NCBI GenBank assembly: GCA_045599365.1
Contig: JAZRVS010000100.1
Span: 1-34,157, forward strand
Direction of reading: 5' to 3'
Source of the DNA: UBA1715 sp045599365
GTDB taxonomy: Bacteria; Bacteroidota; Bacteroidia; Bacteroidales; UBA1715
Length of the DNA stretch: 34,157 bases
Each line of letters opens with the position of its first letter. Within the stretch, counting starts at the first letter, position 1. Positions 7,026 through 15,129 of this stretch are shown in pieces. Below the pieces are notes generated by a model. That model worked only from the letters and a program-made list of their open reading frames with translations, was not told the DNA's origin and ran no database searches. The translations under genes were made by a program, and so were the position numbers.

Positions 7026-8976
7026 TGTCTTTCTGTGTTTCTTCAACTATTTTTTTCTGTTCTGCAAATGGACGTTTTCCAAAAATTTTCTCCAAATCTT
7101 CACTAAAAATCACTTCTCTGTCGAGCAATAATTCTGCAAGACGAACAAATCCTTCTTGATTTTTCGTCAATATATCGTATGCTCGTTGATATGACTTACG
7201 AATAATTTCTTGAGCTTCAACATCAATCAATTTCTCCATTTCTGAACCGTATGGTTTTCCAAACGAATATTCCGACTGTCCTGTAGAATCATAAAAGCTC
7301 AAATTACCTATTTTATCGCTCATTCCGTAGTATTGAACCATTGCGTATGCTTGTTTCGTAACTTTTTCCAAGTCATTCAACGCTCCAGTTGAAATTTTTC
7401 CAAACGTAATTTGTTCTGCTACACGACCGCCAAGCGTTGCACACAATTCATCAAGAATTTGTTCTTTTGTTACAATTTGACGTTCTTCTGGCAAATACCA
7501 AGCAGCTCCCAACGCACGACCACGAGGAATGATTGTAACCTTGATTAGTGGATGTGCATATTCCAAGAACCAACTCAAAGTAGCATGACCAGCTTCGTGA
7601 AATGCAATTGTACGCTTTTCATCTTGCGTCATTATTTTGTTTTTCTTTTCCAAACCGCCAACAATTCGGTCTATTGCATCAAGAAAATCTTGTTTTTCTA
7701 CTTGTTTTTTGTCTCGACGAGCAGCAATCAAAGCTGCTTCATTACAAACATTTGCGATATCGGCACCAGAAAATCCTGGTGTTTGTTTTGCCAAGAAAGG
7801 CGATTTAATTTCTTTATCTAATTTCAATGGTCGAAGATGAACATTGAAGATTTGCTCACGTTCTGTAAGATCTGGCAATTCAACATTTATTTGACGATCA
7901 AAACGACCAGCACGCAACAACGCCTTGTCAAGAATTTCAGCACGGTTTGTTGCTGCAAGCACAATCACACCACTATCTGTGCCAAACCCATCCATTTCTG
8001 TAAGCAACTGATTCAAAGTACTTTCACGTTCATCGTTTGAATTGAATCCATTTTTACCACGAGCACGACCGATTGCATCAATTTCATCTATAAAAATAAT
8101 ACAAGGAGCTTTTGACTTAGCTTCGTGAAACAAATCACGGACACGAGCAGCACCTACGCCGACGAACATTTCCACAAAATCTGAACCCGCCAACGAGAAG
8201 AAAGGCACTCCAGCTTCTCCAGCAACAGCCTTTGCCAACAATGTTTTCCCTGTTCCTGGAGGACCTACTAACAAAGCTCCCTTTGGAATTTTTCCTCCAA
8301 GTTCAGTATATTTCTTTGGATTTTTCAAAAAATCTACAATTTCGCGAATTTCAACCTTTGCTTCTTCCAAACCTGCAACATCCTTAAATGTCGTTTTTAC
8401 TTTGTCTTCATTTTCGAACAACTTTGCACGATTTTTTCCAATATTGAAAATTCCACCGCCCATTCCTCCACCACTTCCTGAGCCACCGCCCATTTTTCGC
8501 ATAAAGAACATCCAAATAACAACAAGCAAAACTAATGGCATTATCCAACCAATAATTTCACCTATATAATTATGTTTTGTTTGATACTCAACATTAACAT
8601 TGGTATTTTCTAATTTTCGTTCAAAACTTTCAATTGAACCAATTGTCATAGTATAGTCTGGAGAAGCGACTCCTCGACCAGTATTACTTGCCGTCAAATA
8701 AATTTCGACATATTCTCGATTGACAACAATAACCTTTTCTATCTCGCCATTACGAAGTCTAGAGTCGAACTCTGTTGATGTAATTTTCTTCGCATCACCA
8801 CTAAAGTCAGAAAAACTAAAAATGGCAAACACAGCCAAAAGAACAACATAAATCCAAATGTTGTTTCCTCCATTTTTTTTGTTTTTGGGATTTTTAAAAT
8901 ACTTAAAATCTGGACGTTCAAACTTTTGTTTTTCGTCTTTCTTTTCTTCTTGTTTTGTATTTTTATTTTCTGCCAT
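7018..8976 (-). CDS. ftsH: ATP-dependent zinc metalloprotease FtsH
   Basis: 652 residues, normal family length. There is a charged cytoplasmic N-terminus, a first membrane segment (about 42-58), a periplasmic loop, a second membrane segment (about 140-160), then an AAA+ domain with Walker A GPPGTGKT (K244), Walker B IIFIDEIDAIG and the arginine-finger region LLRAGRFDRQI. The M41 peptidase motif is HEAGH (H460, E461, H464). FtsH is a hexameric membrane protease that removes misassembled membrane proteins and regulators. It follows rsfS by 6 bp and overlaps the LUD gene, so the three are one operon. Confidence 0.98.
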   Translation of the reverse strand: MAENKNTKQEEKKDEKQKFERPDFKYFKNPKNKKNGGNNIWIYVVLLAVFAIFSFSDFSGDAKKITSTEFDSRLRNGEIEKVIVVNREYVEIYLTASNTGRGVASPDYTMTIGSIESFERKLENTNVNVEYQTKHNYIGEIIGWIMPLVLLVVIWMFFMRKMGGGSGSGGGMGGGIFNIGKNRAKLFENEDKVKTTFKDVAGLEEAKVEIREIVDFLKNPKKYTELGGKIPKGALLVGPPGTGKTLLAKAVAGEAGVPFFSLAGSDFVEMFVGVGAARVRDLFHEAKSKAPCIIFIDEIDAIGRARGKNGFNSNDERESTLNQLLTEMDGFGTDSGVIVLAATNRAEILDKALLRAGRFDRQINVELPDLTEREQIFNVHLRPLKLDKEIKSPFLAKQTPGFSGADIANVCNEAALIAARRDKKQVEKQDFLDAIDRIVGGLEKKNKIMTQDEKRTIAFHEAGHATLSWFLEYAHPLIKVTIIPRGRALGAAWYLPEERQIVTKEQILDELCATLGGRVAEQITFGKISTGALNDLEKVTKQAYAMVQYYGMSDKIGNLSFYDSTGQSEYSFGKPYGSEMEKLIDVEAQEIIRKSYQRAYDILTKNQEGFVRLAELLLDREVIFSEDLEKIFGKRPFAEQKKIVEETQKDNE

Positions 8977-8982
8977 TCTCTA

Positions 8983-9348
8983 TTATTCTTCGTTAGGATA
9001 ATCTTTTCTTATACAATCGGCCCACAAATCCTCTATGTTATAATACGCACGTATTTGCGGTTGAAAAACGTGAACTATCACATCTCCATAATCTAAAAAA
9101 ATCCATTCTGCATTTTCATAACCTGCAGAACCCCAGATTTTTTCGCCTGTTTTTTTTCGTACATAATCTTCAACTTCATCAGCAATGGCATCAACTTGTG
9201 TTGAAGAGTCCCCTTCACAAATCACATAAAAACGAGCAATAGAATTTTCAATCTTCTTAAAATCAAGAGTAACAATATTTTTACCTTTCTTTTCTTGAAT
9301 TGCTTCTACTATTGCCTTTACCAATTGTGTAACTGTCGTTTTTGCCAT
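8983..9348 (-). CDS. rsfS: Ribosome silencing factor RsfS
   Basis: 121 residues with the RsfS (DUF143) features DFKKIENSIARFYVICEGDSSTQVDAIADEV, GYENAEWIFLDYGDVIVHVFQPQIRAYYNIEDLW. RsfS binds ribosomal protein L14 and blocks subunit joining when nutrients are scarce. It is the first gene of the rsfS-ftsH-LUD operon, with a promoter core at 9373-9380. The start codon is the only sensible ATG. Confidence 0.95.
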   Translation of the reverse strand: MAKTTVTQLVKAIVEAIQEKKGKNIVTLDFKKIENSIARFYVICEGDSSTQVDAIADEVEDYVRKKTGEKIWGSAGYENAEWIFLDYGDVIVHVFQPQIRAYYNIEDLWADCIRKDYPNEE

Positions 9349-9372
9349 TTAACCGATATAAATCATTGTTTG

Positions 9373-9380
9373 CAAATATA
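9373..9380 (-). promoter_or_regulatory. Bacteroidota -7 box of the rsfS-ftsH operon
   Basis: The minus strand reads TATATTTG, 24 bp upstream of the rsfS start, matching TAnnTTTG. Confidence 0.6.
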
Positions 9381-9491
9381 TCATTTTGTAAGCAATTTGT
9401 AAAATGTAGAAACTAAAATTTAGAATTTTACATACATCTATAAACTTTGCACGTATAAACATTCTAATTTTACGAACAAAAGTTGCTATAC

Positions 9492-10553
9492 TTAAAGTTT
9501 GCGAAGCAAAATCAACGAATGATTGATATTCTGGAAATGATTGTAAATGAGAACATTTTGAGGAATCTCAATCCGTTTATTCTCCTTATAATTCATAAAT
9601 GATGGTATAAAACCTTTTGCAATACACTCTGCTCCGACATACATTCCAAAAGAAGGAGAGGTAAAAGACTCTCCAAAAATATGTTTATACCATGCAACTG
9701 CACTAGTAGGGAAATACGTTTGAATAAATTGCATATATACTCTATCCCATTTTTCATCACCACTCAAACCAACAAAAACGACATCAACATCAGTATTTTG
9801 AAGATTTGAGTTATTAAGGAGTGACAATAAAACTTGTTGCATCTTTGCATCTGTTGGCTTATACAACATTTCCACATCTAACAATTTACAAAGCGAATTA
9901 TCCTGTTTTTGCGTTCCAAGAACGATAGATACAGATGTTTCGCCAGCAAACGAACCTTTTGAATTTGATTGCTTGAGAATGTTTTCGTTTATTTCGCCAT
10001 CTTTCCAACAACCGATTTTCCCAAGCATATTGAAATAATCTGGAGTCATTTCATCGTGAGCACCGACAAGTGCATTTTGTATTTTACCAAGAGACAATTG
10101 TAAAAACGCATCAGATAAAGCACACTCAAACGAAGTACCTCGATGGGAATAGGTACAATTATATCCGTTACATTTTTGATTTAGAGCAATTTGAGAACTT
10201 ATCGTATTATGCGTTGACTGCATAAAATATGTTGGTTGTAAAAATTGTTCGCCATCATTTACCATTGCAGAAAGGAATTTCTCTGTATTTTCAATACATC
10301 CCAATCCCGTTCCCGTAATAATTGCGTCAAAATCGTGGATACAAGCTTTTTGTTTTGCCAATAAAGATGTAGCAATTGCACGTTTTATCAATTTTCCCAT
10401 TCGTCGAGCCGCAATCGGATTGATGAATGGTTTATAATCGGGTTCTAACGACCGATTATATGATTGATTATAAAAAATAGGATTTTCAAACCAATCTTCG
10501 CAAAGTGGATTTTGAATCGAAATTTGTGCTGCCGATTGAATGAAAATGTCCAT
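9492..10553 (-). CDS. Ketosynthase-like chain length factor (catalytic Cys absent)
   Basis: About 353 residues from ATG 10553, one base after the KS stop; a longer frame to 10604 would overlap KS and is less likely. The thiolase fold is recognisable (AIITGTGLGCIENTEKF, STHNTISSQIALNQKCNGYN), but where a ketosynthase has TxxxxACxS this protein has TYSHRGTSFECA, so the nucleophile Cys is missing. GLSGDEKWD and the FGESFTSPSFG region replace the HGTGT and GHxxGA histidine motifs. This is the pattern of chain-length factors that pair with an active KS in type II polyketide, aryl-polyene and flexirubin pathways. Which product is made is unknown. Confidence 0.75.
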   Translation of the reverse strand: MDIFIQSAAQISIQNPLCEDWFENPIFYNQSYNRSLEPDYKPFINPIAARRMGKLIKRAIATSLLAKQKACIHDFDAIITGTGLGCIENTEKFLSAMVNDGEQFLQPTYFMQSTHNTISSQIALNQKCNGYNCTYSHRGTSFECALSDAFLQLSLGKIQNALVGAHDEMTPDYFNMLGKIGCWKDGEINENILKQSNSKGSFAGETSVSIVLGTQKQDNSLCKLLDVEMLYKPTDAKMQQVLLSLLNNSNLQNTDVDVVFVGLSGDEKWDRVYMQFIQTYFPTSAVAWYKHIFGESFTSPSFGMYVGAECIAKGFIPSFMNYKENKRIEIPQNVLIYNHFQNINHSLILLRKL

Positions 10554-10554
10554 A

Positions 10555-11748
10555 TTATTTGATTTTTGAGAATATACAAGATGAATCGTTACCGCCGAAT
10601 CCAAACGAATTGTTCATAACGTGATTCAATTCTTTGTGTTTTGTTTTTGTGACAGGAACAACTTTCACTTCTTCCATTTGAGCCGAGAAATTCAAGTTTG
10701 CAGGAATAAAATTATTTTGCAAAGCCAATATTGAAATTACCGATTCCACGCTTCCAGCTGCGCTCGTTGTGTGTCCGGTAAACGCTTTTGTTGATGAAAA
10801 ATCTGGGACATTTTCTCCAAAAACGCGAGTGATGGCAATGCCTTCGGTTGTGTCGTTGTTTCCCGTTCCTGTTCCGTGGGCGCTAATAAAATCAATGTCG
10901 GTTGGTTGCAAATTTGCATCTTTCAAAGCTCCTTGCATTGCTAAAAAAGGACCTTGTCCGTTTGGCGACGTTGCCGTTTGGTGAAACGCGTCGCAATAGT
11001 TTGCATAACCACTTAATTCACAAAGAATTTCAGCATTACGAGCAATCGCAGATTCTTCTTTTTCCAAAACAAGATACGCAGCACCTTCACCCAAATTGAG
11101 TCCAACGTGATTTTGCGAGAACGGTTTGCACGTTTCTCTATCAAGAATCATCAATGTGTTGAATCCATTAAGGTGAAATTTGCTTAAACCTTCGGTTCCG
11201 CCAACAACGGCTGCATCGACTTTACCAGTTTTTATGAGATTTGCGCCAAGAATCAGAGCATTTATGGCAGACGAACACGCGGTTGAAATAGTGGAAGTCA
11301 TATCGAATATGCCAAAATAGTCGGCAATGTCGTCGGTGCCGGCACCACAATCGTGGGCTGCAATATATTCCTTATGATTTTCGTTCGTAAGAAAATCGTG
11401 GTAGAATTGTTCGCTTTTTTCCATTCCGCCAACGGTCGTGCCGTTTATGAATGCAATGCGTTTCGGCTTTTTTTCTTGTAGTTTTGCTTGTGCAATTGCT
11501 TCTTTTGCAGCGACAATCGCCATAAGAGGCGTGCGTGTAACGAGTTGTTTTTGAGGAATGTTGAGAAACGATTTCATTTCCTCGTCGCTCATAGGAACTT
11601 CGGAAACTGGAATATCGGTATGCGTTGTCTGCAAATACTTGATTTTCCCTACAGAAGATTTTTCCGCAAGTAAAGCCTCCAAAGTTTTTTCTTTCCCTAT
11701 TCCCAATCCCGAAATGATGCCCATTCCGGTTACAACTAAATTGCTCAT
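10555..11748 (-). CDS. Beta-ketoacyl-[ACP] synthase, KAS II-like
   Basis: 397 residues with the full catalytic triad of condensing enzymes: C158 in STACSSA, H291 in SAHGTGTGNND and H326 in FTGHTTSAAG. The N-terminus MSNLVVTGMGIISGLG and GGTEGLSKFHLNGF also fit FabF-like enzymes. It extends acyl-ACP chains by decarboxylative condensation, here probably as a heterodimer with the chain-length-factor protein encoded one base downstream. A promoter core lies at 11776-11783, so this pair is transcribed independently of the ACP genes across the island. The reading as secondary rather than primary lipid synthesis rests on the CLF partner. Confidence 0.9.
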   Translation of the reverse strand: MSNLVVTGMGIISGLGIGKEKTLEALLAEKSSVGKIKYLQTTHTDIPVSEVPMSDEEMKSFLNIPQKQLVTRTPLMAIVAAKEAIAQAKLQEKKPKRIAFINGTTVGGMEKSEQFYHDFLTNENHKEYIAAHDCGAGTDDIADYFGIFDMTSTISTACSSAINALILGANLIKTGKVDAAVVGGTEGLSKFHLNGFNTLMILDRETCKPFSQNHVGLNLGEGAAYLVLEKEESAIARNAEILCELSGYANYCDAFHQTATSPNGQGPFLAMQGALKDANLQPTDIDFISAHGTGTGNNDTTEGIAITRVFGENVPDFSSTKAFTGHTTSAAGSVESVISILALQNNFIPANLNFSAQMEEVKVVPVTKTKHKELNHVMNNSFGFGGNDSSCIFSKIK

Positions 11749-11775
11749 TATTCAAAAAGAGTTTTGCTCCTGTTG

Positions 11776-11783
11776 CAAAGATA
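11776..11783 (-). promoter_or_regulatory. Bacteroidota -7 box of the KS/CLF operon
   Basis: The minus strand reads TATCTTTG, a perfect TAnnTTTG core, 27 bp upstream of the KS start and followed by CAACAGGAGC, which may contain the ribosome-binding site. The island begins only a few tens of bases beyond it. Confidence 0.65.
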
Positions 11784-11828
11784 GAAAAATCTTAAAGAAA
11801 TAAGCGATAACGAGAAAATAACATATAG

Positions 11829-12032
11829 AACGGTTGTTGGACGAAGCAACATAATCAATTGCAGGATAGGGAAAAGAATCGGAGTCGGAAGGATGCTTTG
11901 CTGATTGATGGTGCAAGACGCGTGGGTAAGAGTTGGATTGTAAAGGAGTTTGCAAGAGAGGATTTCAGGTCGTATATTCTCATAGACTTTTCGGAGGCTT
12001 CGGATACCATGCTCGATGTATTCCGCAACAAT
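11829..12032 (+). pseudogene. AAA ATPase (DUF4143/AAA_14 family) N-terminal fragment
   Basis: The frame reads W-T-K-Q...RKDALLIDGARRVGKSWIVKEFAREDFRSYILIDFSEASDTMLDVFRNN, the Walker A (GARRVGKS) and following strand of the common archaeal/bacterial AAA_14-DUF4143 ATPases, normally about 380-430 residues. There is no good start: the frame closes at a TAG at 11826-11828, while a likely N-terminal sequence (IERLLDEA) sits in another frame just upstream. Family homology stops at the point where the convergent AbiEii gene ends (12033). It is therefore a broken remnant cut by insertion or deletion, marking the island edge. Confidence 0.7.
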
Positions 12033-12983
12033 TCACATTCGGCTAATTTTCCAAATTGCCATTGGATGGTTCTTTATCCTATCAACTATTTCAACATCAT
12101 CAAACAATAATTCTGGTGTGTAAATCCCTTTATTGAAATTAGTAACAAACGCACATTCATTATCGGTAAGAACCATTAAGTTTTGTATATATTTTTGAAC
12201 GTGAACTTTTGCTTCCTCAAAGTTGAAGTTTTCCGACTTTCGTAGTACAGGTATTAATGTTCCACGAATTTGATTGTATGAAATATCGGTAATTGACTTA
12301 CTCAAATATTTGGTTTTAGGAGATTCATTTCCTCCGACAGAAAGATTAAACAAAACTATTTTTCTGAGAAGGTTTTGATTATCACTATGAAAAAACTTAC
12401 TTTGCAAGTAATTATTCGTGTCATATAAATCTCGACTTGCACACCTTTCGAGTAAAGCTTTTATTTTTCCACCAAATAGTTCCAATGGGTTCAAAGTTTG
12501 AATTTTTATGTGATTCAGAAAGGGAATCTGAATAGTTGTTTGCTCCGTTGGCAACACATGACATCGCATACCATAGTTTATTTCAATTTTGATATTATCA
12601 TTGTTTCCGACTGCATTAACGTACCTAAAAACCATAGAATCAAGAGTATGCGGATTTTTGGAATGAACACTGAAAACGTATTGATTCGTTGTCATATATC
12701 CTACAATGATTCTATGTATCTCATTTTTATCCATCAACATTGTTTCTTTTGTTTCATTTAGCGTGTAATCAAAATCAATATCAACAGATAAACGAGGCAT
12801 ATTAAACACTGTCAAATTTATTGCCGTACCGCCTTTTAAAGCAAGTCGTTCCAAAAGATATTGATTATTGTTTATAAACTCCAATATGTCAATAAGACGT
12901 ATTACTTTCTCCAAATTATCTCGAATAAAGTCCGTTTCGTTTGCCAACTTTGACAAATGTTCTTTACTATATGATGTCATCAA
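12033..12983 (-). CDS. abiEii: AbiEii-type nucleotidyltransferase toxin (type IV toxin-antitoxin)
   Basis: 316 residues. LALKGGTAINL (G51-G52) and RLSVDIDFD (D68, D70, D72) form the hGG...[DE]h[DE] active site of polymerase-beta-like nucleotidyltransferases, and KIKALLERCASRDLYD is the conserved second half of the AbiEii/AbiGii family. Characterised AbiEii toxins transfer nucleotides to targets (tRNA for some relatives) and cause growth arrest during phage infection. The start overlaps the stop of the upstream AbiEi gene by 17 bp, typical of this pair. The 3' end abuts a broken AAA gene. Host range and target unknown. Confidence 0.88.
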   Translation of the reverse strand: MMTSYSKEHLSKLANETDFIRDNLEKVIRLIDILEFINNNQYLLERLALKGGTAINLTVFNMPRLSVDIDFDYTLNETKETMLMDKNEIHRIIVGYMTTNQYVFSVHSKNPHTLDSMVFRYVNAVGNNDNIKIEINYGMRCHVLPTEQTTIQIPFLNHIKIQTLNPLELFGGKIKALLERCASRDLYDTNNYLQSKFFHSDNQNLLRKIVLFNLSVGGNESPKTKYLSKSITDISYNQIRGTLIPVLRKSENFNFEEAKVHVQKYIQNLMVLTDNECAFVTNFNKGIYTPELLFDDVEIVDRIKNHPMAIWKISRM

Positions 12984-13731
12984 GTTCTATTTCATTAAAG
13001 GTTTTTACATGTTCTGGGACATACAAATTCCATTTCTTTTCAAAAAAACAATTTTCTTTCTCCGATAGATAGGCTACAATTCCTTTGCTATTTTCTATAC
13101 AGAACTGAAAAAAAGACGAAGAAAGATGTAACTGTTCTCCGAAATTCTCTAATACGTATCCTGTTTTTTTGTACAATGTTTTATTTGAGAAATGTTGCAG
13201 ATACATTTTCATTTTATTCTCATCGGCATACGAAATCATACGTATGCATCGCATGATTTCTTCTACACCACCGCACAAATCAATATGATTTACACAATCA
13301 ATAATGGTTCGTTCTACATCGGTAACACGAATTCGAGAATCAGCAGATGGAATTATTACACCAATCGTGGCGTCCTGTTTATGATAGCGGTATTTAATAC
13401 CATCAAATTCAAAACTATTGAACTTGGAATTGCTCGCAACTTGCATTTCATAAAAAAATTGATGTGCAAATCCATAATATTCCATTGCAGAATGATAACT
13501 AACACAAGCCGTCGGTGTAATGGCACTTGCAATTTGCATTTTATTGGCTTCGGGCAGCCGACTTGCAACATTACATACGCAATATAAATTACGCCGGATA
13601 TTCGCAATTAACCCTTTTTTACTATAATTATACAACAAAGCAACTGCATTACGTTCATTACCAACGTATGTTACTACATCCTTTTTAGTAAAAATAAATA
13701 AAGACGATAAATATGTTAGTGTATCTATCAT
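12967..13731 (-). CDS. abiEi: AbiEi-type antitoxin/transcriptional regulator
   Basis: 254 residues from ATG 13731; an in-frame TTG at 13749 lies on the promoter core and is rejected. The N-terminal 70 residues read as a winged helix (FTKKDVVTYVGNERNAVALLYNYSKKGLIANIRRNLYCV). ITPTACVSYHSAMEYYGFAHQF is the hallmark segment of AbiEi family proteins, followed by IRVTDVERTIIDCVNHIDLCGGVEEIMRCI. AbiEi represses the operon and neutralises AbiEii without direct binding. The gene order antitoxin then toxin and the 17-bp overlap agree with that role. Confidence 0.87.
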   Translation of the reverse strand: MIDTLTYLSSLFIFTKKDVVTYVGNERNAVALLYNYSKKGLIANIRRNLYCVCNVASRLPEANKMQIASAITPTACVSYHSAMEYYGFAHQFFYEMQVASNSKFNSFEFDGIKYRYHKQDATIGVIIPSADSRIRVTDVERTIIDCVNHIDLCGGVEEIMRCIRMISYADENKMKMYLQHFSNKTLYKKTGYVLENFGEQLHLSSSFFQFCIENSKGIVAYLSEKENCFFEKKWNLYVPEHVKTFNEIELDDII

Positions 13732-13746
13732 GTTTAAAAATTTACT

Positions 13747-13776
13747 CAAAAATACATATTAAACTTGTATTTCCAA
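13747..13776 (-). promoter_or_regulatory. Promoter of the abiE operon
   Basis: The minus strand reads TTG (13776-13774), 19 bases, then TATTTTTG (13754-13747), matching the phylum consensus. The leader to ATG 13731 is very short, so this also decides the abiEi start. Confidence 0.65.
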
Positions 13777-13949
13777 GAAAAAATTTAAAAAAGAGAACGA
13801 TAATAGCAGACCCAACAGAAAAAAATGGTATTAGCGGAAATAAAAAAACGAGGTAACTCTTTTAAATGCATATTCTCGTACATAAAAATCGCCAATGACC
13901 TCACAGAAAGTTTCCAAAACAATAAACTTGATGCTACGTTTTAAATGAC
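13777..13949. other. Intergenic stretch with nothing recognised
   Basis: AT-rich spacer between the divergent abiE promoter and the first promoter-leader module. No repeat, ORF or fold worth calling was seen. Confidence 0.5.
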
Positions 13950-14040
13950 TAAAATGCTGTTATTTAATTAAACACAAGAATTTAGATGTTTTTACTGCCG
14001 TTTTTGTAGCGGAATTTGTTTTTTTATATTTTTGCATAAA
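13950..14040 (+). repeat. Promoter module copy A (homologous to 14754-14842)
   Basis: About 90 bases align with 14754-14842 almost without gaps: both open with TAAAATG[C/T]TGTTATT, continue through ACA[A/G]GAATTT and CGTTTTT, and close with a -7 box TATTTTTG (here 14027-14034). TTTG at 14003-14006 may be the -33 element. Divergence is spread evenly, so these are old duplicates kept in the same role. The core GAATTTGTTTTTTT also recurs ahead of mcrC (19343-19356). Confidence 0.65.
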
Positions 14041-14074
14041 GCCCACGAGGAACAATCTTTTGTTTTGGGTGGGC
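14041..14074 (+). ncRNA. 5' leader hairpin of the DUF1016 transcript
   Basis: GCCCAC (14041-14046) pairs with GTGGGC (14069-14074), and AACAA (14051-14055) with TTGTT inside it. It begins about 7 bases after the -7 box, so it would be the very 5' end of the transcript. Function unknown: mRNA stability or regulation. Confidence 0.5.
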
Positions 14075-14076
14075 AG

Positions 14077-14104
14077 ACATAAATAAAAGGCGTCATCAAC
14101 GCTT
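14077..14104 (+). repeat. 28-bp exact repeat, copy 1
   Basis: These 28 bases, from ACATAAATAAAAGG to ACGCTT, recur exactly at 15889-15916. The core AAG(G)CGT-CATCA-ACGCTT forms a small stem-loop. Copy 1 lies in the leader of the DUF1016 fragment. Confidence 0.85.
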
Positions 14105-14144
14105 GAGTTAGAAGTTTGCGACAGTGTCGCAATATTGTTTGAAG

Positions 14145-14534
14145 ATGGCAAAAAAAGTCAGTGACATAAAATCAACAACTAATTGCTCATTACTTCCCCA
14201 AAATGGAGAGTTTGAAGATGTATGTACGATTATTGACAAACATACAGCGCGTGCCTTATCGTGTGTGAATGCGGAGCATATCTTTACCTGTTGGGAAATC
14301 GGACGTTATCTTTCTGACCGACTAAAAGGTGGAAAATGGGGAGATAAGATTGTAAGAGAATTGTCTGATTATATAAAGCTTCATAGACCGAATTATCGTG
14401 GATATGGGAGAAGTAGCCTTTATAATATGGTTCGTTTTTATGAAACGTATTCTTCTCTTAAATTTGTCCAATCAGTGAATGGACAATTACAAGAATTGAT
14501 GATTATGTTGAATTTAATGGTAAAAAACTATTAG
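14145..14534 (+). pseudogene. DUF1016 (YhcG-type) N-terminal domain fragment
   Basis: From ATG 14145 the protein has about 129 residues. ARALSCVNAEHIFTCWEIGRYLSDRLKGGKWGDKIVRELSDYIKLHRPNYRGYGRSSLYNMVRFYETY is the DUF1016 N-terminal domain, which normally precedes a PD-(D/E)XK nuclease domain in a protein of about 350 residues. Homology stops near residue 110 and the frame ends at 14534. A different frame, stop at 14556, reads IDDYVEFNGKKLLDELPSEE across the same DNA, a plausible coding tail from some other gene. The gene therefore looks truncated or recombined; a standalone DNA-binding domain is the alternative. DUF1016 genes are frequent near restriction systems. Confidence 0.65.
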
Positions 14535-14591
14535 ATGAATTGCCATCGGAAGAGTGAAATCAATTTTAAATTGTACTTTTTGCGATGAAAA

Positions 14592-14618
14592 TATATCCGC
14601 CCATTGCACACATGGCGG
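14592..14618 (+). repeat. TATATCCGCCCA motif with hairpin, copy 1
   Basis: TATATCCGCCCA (14592-14603) is exactly repeated at 15843-15854 and closely resembles the B leader start (AATCCGCACATTGC, 14842-14855). Here CCGCC pairs with GGCGG (14614-14618). It follows the DUF1016 fragment. Confidence 0.65.
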
Positions 14619-14753
14619 AAAGAACCGGATTTAGGCACTTAGTCTTGTAAAATATTTGTACGTATCTGCTGTTCCTTTCTCCCAATAGCAAAAAAACAAA
14701 GAAAGCCACCTCTGTACCTGCTTCGCTAAATTCGGGAAATGTTTTTGTGTTGT
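14619..14753. other. Spacer with nothing recognised
   Basis: Region between the TATATCCGCCCA hairpin and promoter module B. No ORF or fold supported; it is slightly less AT-rich than typical spacers and could be gene debris. Confidence 0.4.
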
Positions 14754-14842
14754 TAAAATGTTGTTATTCAGTTTGATACAGGAATTTCAATAATTTTTCA
14801 CTATCGTTTTTCTGTAGGAAATTGATTTTTTTTATTTTTGTA
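14754..14842 (+). repeat. Promoter module copy B (homologous to 13950-14040)
   Basis: Second copy of the promoter module; -7 box TATTTTTG at 14833-14840. It drives the DUF3791-DUF3990 operon. The sequences immediately downstream of copies A and B differ, so the promoter part is conserved while the leader and genes vary. Confidence 0.65.
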
Positions 14843-14860
14843 ATCCGCACATTGCTTTCA

Positions 14861-14881
14861 AGGAGGAAGACCAAAGGTCAA
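14861..14881 (+). ncRNA. Leader hairpin GACC-AAA-GGTC after a GGAGGA tract
   Basis: AGGAGGAAGACC-AAAGGTCAA, with a 4-bp stem (14869-14872/14876-14879). The same text with a GAAA loop occurs at 16423-16444. It lies in the leader of the DUF3791 gene, about 27 bp before its start. Confidence 0.5.
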
Positions 14882-14907
14882 ATTGTTGGAGCAAATGAAT
14901 TGTTAGT

Positions 14908-15129
14908 ATGTATAATTTACGAGACATAGTAGAATATATGGTTATGTTGATTGGCTCGTTTGCTAAGAGATATAACATTAGTTACCAGGAAGCTCAGTCT
15001 TACTTGAGTAGTTATGGTGCTTTAGATATGATTCAATCTCATTATAGTATTATGCATACGCAACGATTTGAGGATATGGTGGATGGCTTGTCTGCTTTCT
15101 GCAAAAGGAAGGGAGGAAATTTGTCGTGA
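14908..15129 (+). CDS. DUF3791 family protein (putative antitoxin/partner)
   Basis: 73 residues: VEYMVMLIGSFAKRYNISYQEAQSYLSSYGALDMIQSHYSIMHTQRFEDMVDGLSAF. The pattern 'v.fm..li......k....ea..yL...gal.yi...Yd.lHTq..e..v.di' is that of DUF3791. Such genes are regularly found just before DUF3990 genes, so they are thought to be the antitoxin or accessory partner (inference from gene order). The stop overlaps the DUF3990 start as GTGA, indicating coupled translation. Expressed from promoter module B. Confidence 0.75.
   Translation: MYNLRDIVEYMVMLIGSFAKRYNISYQEAQSYLSSYGALDMIQSHYSIMHTQRFEDMVDGLSAFCKRKGGNLS

Noticed and set aside
10554..10604. Longer start of the chain-length-factor gene
   Set aside because: It would overlap the KS coding sequence by 50 bp; ATG 10553 directly after the KS stop gives the expected N-terminus.
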